Source: Nostoc sp. CHAB 5824 (GTDB lineage Bacteria > Cyanobacteriota > Cyanobacteriia > Cyanobacteriales > Nostocaceae). From it: a DNA stretch of 64,000 nt. Shown here one piece after another: positions 60,338 through 64,000 of this stretch (within the stretch, counting starts at the first letter, position 1; the number at the start of each line of letters is the position of its first letter). Made by a program: the position numbers and the translations under genes. Where the stretch lies: the NCBI RefSeq assembly GCF_020829665.1, contig NZ_JAIVFT010000009.1:189348-253347 (forward strand), written 5' to 3'. The notes beneath the pieces were generated by a model, which was not told the origin of the DNA, did not search any database, and saw only the letters and a list, made by a program, of their open reading frames with translations.

Positions 60338-61008
60338 TGAACAGAATTCAGCGTGCTGTTCAATCACAAAAAGAACCGGAAGTCACGAAAGAATTTTTAG
60401 AGTGGGCGGAGGACGTGCAGACGCACCTCTCTCAAGAAATCAGAGTGACTCTTAGCGACAAAACAATCGCTACTTTCCGACCCGTAGTTCTAGAAGATGT
60501 GCGAGCAATCACTGCATCTGGCATCACCAACGAAATTGAAGCAGCTGGTCGCATCATAGCGAGAAACTGTGTCAAGTGGGGAGATAAACCAGGAATTACC
60601 CTCCCGCAATTGAGATCGCGTGACATCGAAGATATCGAGCTAATCAGTGAAACGCTCTCACCAAAAGAGATACCCGAATTTGTTGAGTTGCCCGATAGGT
60701 CAAAATCCCTCACCCTTCTCCCAAAGGGAGACGCTAAAAGCGATAGCGGAGCGTTAGCGAGTCCGCGAGCGTCTGGCAGTGGAATTGAGGTGATTTTCCG
60801 CCGCCCTACTTACGGCGATGCTGAGGCGATTAGCAAAAATAAAAATGGTGGACTGGAAGTACAAATTGCGATCGCGCTCCGCCTTTGTATCAAGTGGGGC
60901 GACAAGGATGGCGTGGATGAAGCCACGTTAGATTCGCTCAATATGGGAGACTGGCAGGGGGTCGCCAAAGTCGTGGATTCCTTTCGCCCCAAACCTAAAG
61001 ACGATTGA
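60337..61008 (+). CDS. Tail assembly chaperone (duplicated domain)
   Basis: 223 residues. The C-terminal part VIFRRPTYGDAEAISKNKNG..IALRLCIKWGDKDGV echoes the N-terminal part VVLEDVRAITASGITNEIEAAGRIIARNCVKWGDKPGI, so the protein holds two related domains. Between them TLLPKGDAKSDSGALASPRA is an in-frame dispersed repeat (60715-60780). It lies between tube and tape measure, where tail phages have a chaperone made in two lengths by frameshifting. Confidence 0.75.
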   Translation: MNRIQRAVQSQKEPEVTKEFLEWAEDVQTHLSQEIRVTLSDKTIATFRPVVLEDVRAITASGITNEIEAAGRIIARNCVKWGDKPGITLPQLRSRDIEDIELISETLSPKEIPEFVELPDRSKSLTLLPKGDAKSDSGALASPRASGSGIEVIFRRPTYGDAEAISKNKNGGLEVQIAIALRLCIKWGDKDGVDEATLDSLNMGDWQGVAKVVDSFRPKPKDD

Positions 61009-61168
61009 TGAGGATAGCTTTTTGCGAATTGTCTATCATCTCAACGGTAAATCTTTCAGCAATTTGAAGGACTACAAGGAAATACCTCTTGATACCCTAC
61101 AGAGCATGGTGGCAATTCATATAGAGGCAGTAGAAAGCGAGAGAAAGGCATGGGTTCGTGGCAAGTAA
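60957..61168 (+). other. Frameshifted extension of the tail chaperone
   Basis: The +1 (equal to -2) frame past the chaperone is coding: IDEDSFLRIVYHLNGKSFSN then LKDYKEIPLDTLQSMVAIHI, ending at TAA 61166-61168, 11 bp into the tape-measure gene. It has no ATG or GTG before residue ~40, so it is probably reached by a shift. A GGGGG run at 60957-60961 in phase CAG-GGG-GTC is the best slip site; after it the frame is open. Confidence 0.6.
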
Positions 61169-63611
61169 TCTAGTAAATTTGATAGTCCAGGTTGCTGGCG
61201 CTGCTGCTGCTACTAGTGCTTTTGGACGAATTGGCGCGGCAATGGGAGGACTGGGACGCACTGCCAATACTGCGTCTGGAGGAACACAAAGTCTGACTAG
61301 TGCGATCGCTGGCGGCATCATCCAAGCTAATTTGTTGGGACAAGCTCTCTCACTAGTGGGCAATGCTGCTAGTTTCATGGGGCAGAAATTCGAGGAAGCC
61401 AAAAAAATCCAGTTAGATACCGTGTCGGCGGCTGGTACTTTTGCGGCTCTCACGGGCGAGTCTTACAAGGAATCCGAGAAGTTTGTTGTCAGCTTTGGTG
61501 CGGAACTATCCAAAATTGCGGGGGCATTGCCTGGGGCTACGTCTGACTATCAGCGGGTAGCAAATTCCATCATGGATAATGTCATCCCTGCTTTCAAAGA
61601 TGTCAATGGGGTATTAAACAAAGGCGAGTTTCAGAAGAACTTGACCGACATTACCAAGCAAATGACACTGCTTGGTATTTCGTCAGGAACTGAAGCTGGG
61701 GCTGTGGGGATGTTCACGGCTCGTTTACTTGATGGCAACATCGCTAGCGCCAAAAATCTCCTGTTTGCCGATAACAACCCCGCATTCATCAATCTCCTAG
61801 AACAAGAGTTGAAAAAGCGCGGAAAGGTTCTTAATGACATGAAAACCCTGTCTTCAAAAGAGCGGGTTGATGTTGTAAAAGCTGTTTCCGGTAAATTGGT
61901 AACCAAAGACGTAATCGACGCTGCCAGTAACACCGTTGATGGCTTGATGGCGGGGATTCAATCAAGCCTGTTTGACCCTACATCAGGAGTATTTGGCTTA
62001 TTGCGGGATGTGTCGGCGGCTGAAGGCAGTCAAAATGTGATGACAGCGGTTGCTAGCAGCATCAAAGCTTTGATGAGCTTTTTTGATGCCGGAGCTAGTA
62101 TTCTGCAAGCTTTGGGAGTGCCAAGCGTTGACCCGATGCTGGTGCTGTACAACGGCGTTAATACCTTTACTGGTTGGGTAAAAAAAGCGTCGGACTTTGC
62201 TACCAACCTTGCCAATCTTGCCAAGGGCGGAGGTGGAGGAATACAGGGAGCAAGCGCGATTATTGCTAAGATTTTTGACCCCGACTTTCTTCTTGGTGGC
62301 TTGCAAAAATTAATCAATCAAATTCAAAGCTTTATCAAACCAGATATTATAGTTAGCAGCTTCCAAGGAATGATGGGTGGGGCACAGAAATTTTTCAAGC
62401 CGGATGCAATACTAAATGGCTTTGAAAAATTATTAGGTGGAGTAAACACTTGGATTAGCCAATTCTTCTCATGGCTTGCCAATTCTTCGGGCAAAATTTT
62501 ATCTAGTGGAGGCAGAGCTATTGGGTTTGGGGTGATGGGAGCAAAGCTTGGGGTATTTGGCGGTCAGTTGGTAGGTAAATTAATCCAATTCATCATCAAT
62601 CTGCCTTGGGGAGATATCCTTATCTCAATCGGCAATATGGCTCTTGCTGCTATCCCCTTTGTTGTGGGATTGGTTGCTGGTTTTCGTGCCAGTATAATTT
62701 CAGAAATTGGCAAAGGATTGTTGAGTATCGGTGGCAAGCTCTTAGAGGGATTGAATAATATTTGGCTGGTAACTAGCTACACAATCTCCGAGTGGTTGAA
62801 TTCTTATATCAGTGGCTGGGCAGCAATAGGAAGTTTTGCTGTTAGCTCAATCCAAAGCTGGCTCAATTATTTTGTTAATGGTTGGGTAGAGGTGGGAAAT
62901 TTTGCGATCGCTAGCTCGCAGAATTTCTTCACTTCCTTGGGAAGTGGAATTGCCGATATGTGGAATCAAACACTATCAGCAACTACTGAAACTATTAATA
63001 TATGGCTTTCTAGCTATCTAGTCGGTTGGGCAGAAGCAGGAAGCTTTGCTATTACCTCAGTGCAGAGTTTCTTTGCTTCCTTGGGACAAGCGATCGCCGA
63101 TATGTGGAATCAATTGCTATCAGCAATCACTGGAGCGATTGGCAACGTTATTAGCCAAACCCAAAGTACGATTTCTGCACCTGTTGCCGCCATCGGTAAT
63201 GTTATTAGCAATCCCATTGGGGCTGCTAGCAGTGCAGTTGTCAATGTCGGACAATCCGCTTTCAATCTGGGACAAAATATTGCCTCTGGAGCCTCCAACT
63301 TGCTTGGCTTTTATAAGGGGCACATCCCTACAGCAAGTGGCGGATTGTTGGGAGCCTTTGCTGCTGAATCACGCAACATGCCATCTGGCGCGAGTCCGGT
63401 TGTGGCAAATAGTTCAGAATTCATTTTGACCCCAGCACAGATGGGGCGCTTGATGCAAGGTAGTGCCGCTGTTGGGTCGTCTACTAAAAGCACAGTTTTC
63501 TCTCCGGTAATCAACGTGTACGGAGTAAACGATCCAGTAGCGATCGCACGTCTTGCACTGGAGCAATTGGAAATCATGTACGCCCAGCAACAGCAGGGGC
63601 AGTTGGCATGA
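61158..63611 (+). CDS. Tail tape measure protein
   Basis: 817 residues from a GTG. The N-terminus LVNLIVQVAGAAAATSAFGR and the long helical, Ala/Gly-rich middle with several hydrophobic stretches (WGDILISIGNMALAAIPFVVGLVAG) are typical. A repeated motif, LNSYISGWAAIGSFAVSS / SSYLVGWAEAGSFAITS, occurs between residues ~545 and ~640. The length would give a tail near 120 nm by the usual 1.5 angstrom per residue rule. The C-terminus is compact. It sets tail length and enters the cell at ejection. Confidence 0.88.
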   Translation: MASNLVNLIVQVAGAAAATSAFGRIGAAMGGLGRTANTASGGTQSLTSAIAGGIIQANLLGQALSLVGNAASFMGQKFEEAKKIQLDTVSAAGTFAALTGESYKESEKFVVSFGAELSKIAGALPGATSDYQRVANSIMDNVIPAFKDVNGVLNKGEFQKNLTDITKQMTLLGISSGTEAGAVGMFTARLLDGNIASAKNLLFADNNPAFINLLEQELKKRGKVLNDMKTLSSKERVDVVKAVSGKLVTKDVIDAASNTVDGLMAGIQSSLFDPTSGVFGLLRDVSAAEGSQNVMTAVASSIKALMSFFDAGASILQALGVPSVDPMLVLYNGVNTFTGWVKKASDFATNLANLAKGGGGGIQGASAIIAKIFDPDFLLGGLQKLINQIQSFIKPDIIVSSFQGMMGGAQKFFKPDAILNGFEKLLGGVNTWISQFFSWLANSSGKILSSGGRAIGFGVMGAKLGVFGGQLVGKLIQFIINLPWGDILISIGNMALAAIPFVVGLVAGFRASIISEIGKGLLSIGGKLLEGLNNIWLVTSYTISEWLNSYISGWAAIGSFAVSSIQSWLNYFVNGWVEVGNFAIASSQNFFTSLGSGIADMWNQTLSATTETINIWLSSYLVGWAEAGSFAITSVQSFFASLGQAIADMWNQLLSAITGAIGNVISQTQSTISAPVAAIGNVISNPIGAASSAVVNVGQSAFNLGQNIASGASNLLGFYKGHIPTASGGLLGAFAAESRNMPSGASPVVANSSEFILTPAQMGRLMQGSAAVGSSTKSTVFSPVINVYGVNDPVAIARLALEQLEIMYAQQQQGQLA

Positions 63612-63641
63612 GGAATTCTCAATATTATTTAGAGTGAAATT

Positions 63642-64000
63642 ATGTTAAAACAGCCATTTTTGTTCTTTACAATGCAGCTTGACGAAACGCCAGAACTCAA
63701 CCGTGGGCGTTTGTTTTTGTGTGACTACGAACAAGGGATTATTGGTAGGTGGATTGCGACATCAGGACTAGGAAACCACCAAGGTGTGAAGGATTGGAGC
63801 AAGCAAGGCGGCGGAGTCATCCCACCAACCTACGAACTCAGCAAGCCTTTGGCTTTTTATACTGTTGCGACCAAGCCAGTTGACCTCAGACACGTTAAAG
63901 GGGTTGAAGGGAATGGATACCCAATAACACCCTTTGCAGTTGAGACTAAGCTTGGTGTAACCCGCAGTGATCTGTTGATTCATAAAGATGCTAACCAGCC
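63642..64000 (+). CDS. Tail-region protein, possibly L,D-transpeptidase-like (3' partial)
   Basis: 119 codons are visible before the window ends; the ATG at 63642 is preceded by AGAGTGA. GRLFLCDYEQGIIGRWIATS followed by GLGNHQGVKDWSKQGGGVIPPTYELSKP and, at the edge, TRSDLLIHKDANQP resembles YkuD/DUF2778-type wall-modifying domains, whose next residues would be a Ser-x-Gly-Cys motif outside the window. If so it would be a lysis or wall-penetration enzyme. Confidence 0.45.
   Translation, partial: MLKQPFLFFTMQLDETPELNRGRLFLCDYEQGIIGRWIATSGLGNHQGVKDWSKQGGGVIPPTYELSKPLAFYTVATKPVDLRHVKGVEGNGYPITPFAVETKLGVTRSDLLIHKDANQ

Larger units (their letters stand above)
18601..64000. mobile_element. Integrated prophage / plasmid-like element (left end at comM, right end outside window)
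   Basis: Everything right of the comM break is accessory: a tyrosine recombinase, RHH and XRE regulators, Rad52-like and DHH proteins, a phage-type sigma factor, terminase, portal, capsid, sheath, tube and tape measure genes. A 23-bp palindrome occurs six times here and never in 1-18600. Two strong hairpins lie at the left end (GGCGC..GCGCC at 18632-18646 and CGGGGA..TCCCCG at 18648-18662). The virion genes are Mu-like, but no MuA/MuB transposase is seen. The recombinase lies 16 kb inside, so composite origin is possible. Confidence 0.75.

Noticed and set aside
18601..64000. Classification as a transposable Mu-like phage
   Set aside because: No MuA/MuB-like transposase seen, and a tyrosine recombinase is present; only the virion genes are Mu-like.

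Overview
The window comes from a filamentous (Nostocales-type) cyanobacterium. The evidence is frequent HIP1 octamers (GCGATCGC), heptanucleotide tandem repeats between genes, a ferrochelatase with a chlorophyll-binding tail, DUF29 proteins and a cyanobacterial-style CRISPR repeat. Positions 1-18600 look like host chromosome. Positions 18601-64000 look like one large integrated element, a prophage with plasmid-like genes, that runs off the right edge.

Host part. A partial TPR/trypsin-like protease gene opens the window, followed by a lipoprotein, a membrane protein and a dienelactone-hydrolase-like protein. A CRISPR array follows (34 repeats, 5118-7544; leader on the left, degenerate last repeat on the right, no cas genes in view). 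Three tandem DUF29 paralogues, a methyltransferase, hemH, a DUF4126 protein, purB, a DUF421 protein, a YihY/BrkB membrane protein and a PD-(D/E)XK protein come next. From 15.98 to 17.08 kb lies scarred DNA: an extra copy of the comM 3' end, a vapC without its N-terminus and a vapB-like gene. The main comM gene (17191-18600) keeps its coding sense right up to 18600 and then meets a stop. Its first ~50 codons are absent, which marks the probable left boundary of the element.

Element, early/plasmid-like part (18.6-37 kb). This holds RHH and XRE regulators, a SWIM zinc-finger protein, a Rad52-like annealing protein overlapping a DHH phosphoesterase and followed by a Csx3-like protein (a ring-nuclease family, hence a candidate anti-type-III-CRISPR factor), and a tightly overlapping six-gene minus-strand module (HTH protein, unknown, two membrane proteins, membrane-anchored P-loop ATPase, PD-(D/E)XK nuclease). 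Further right are a GIY-YIG/XRE fusion, an Excalibur-domain membrane protein, a sigma factor and a tyrosine recombinase.

Element, virion part (37-64 kb). A Mu-like contractile-tail set runs left to right: terminase small and large subunits, DUF935 portal (with an inserted InPase-like domain and a -1 slippery site at its end), F-like minor head protein, gpG-like protein, protease/scaffold, decoration protein, capsid, gp36-like and gp37-like proteins, repetitive and glycine-rich fibre-like proteins, sheath, tube, tail chaperone (with a frameshift extension), tape measure, and a partial gene that may be lytic. Two minus-strand cargo islands interrupt it (43.3-45.7 kb and 49.6-50.2 kb). Six copies of a 23-bp palindrome (half-site TATCTGGCGGA) are spread only through the element, one of them inside a gene. 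Several element genes also carry dispersed repeats inserted in frame.

Calls rest on motif recognition by eye. No database search was possible.
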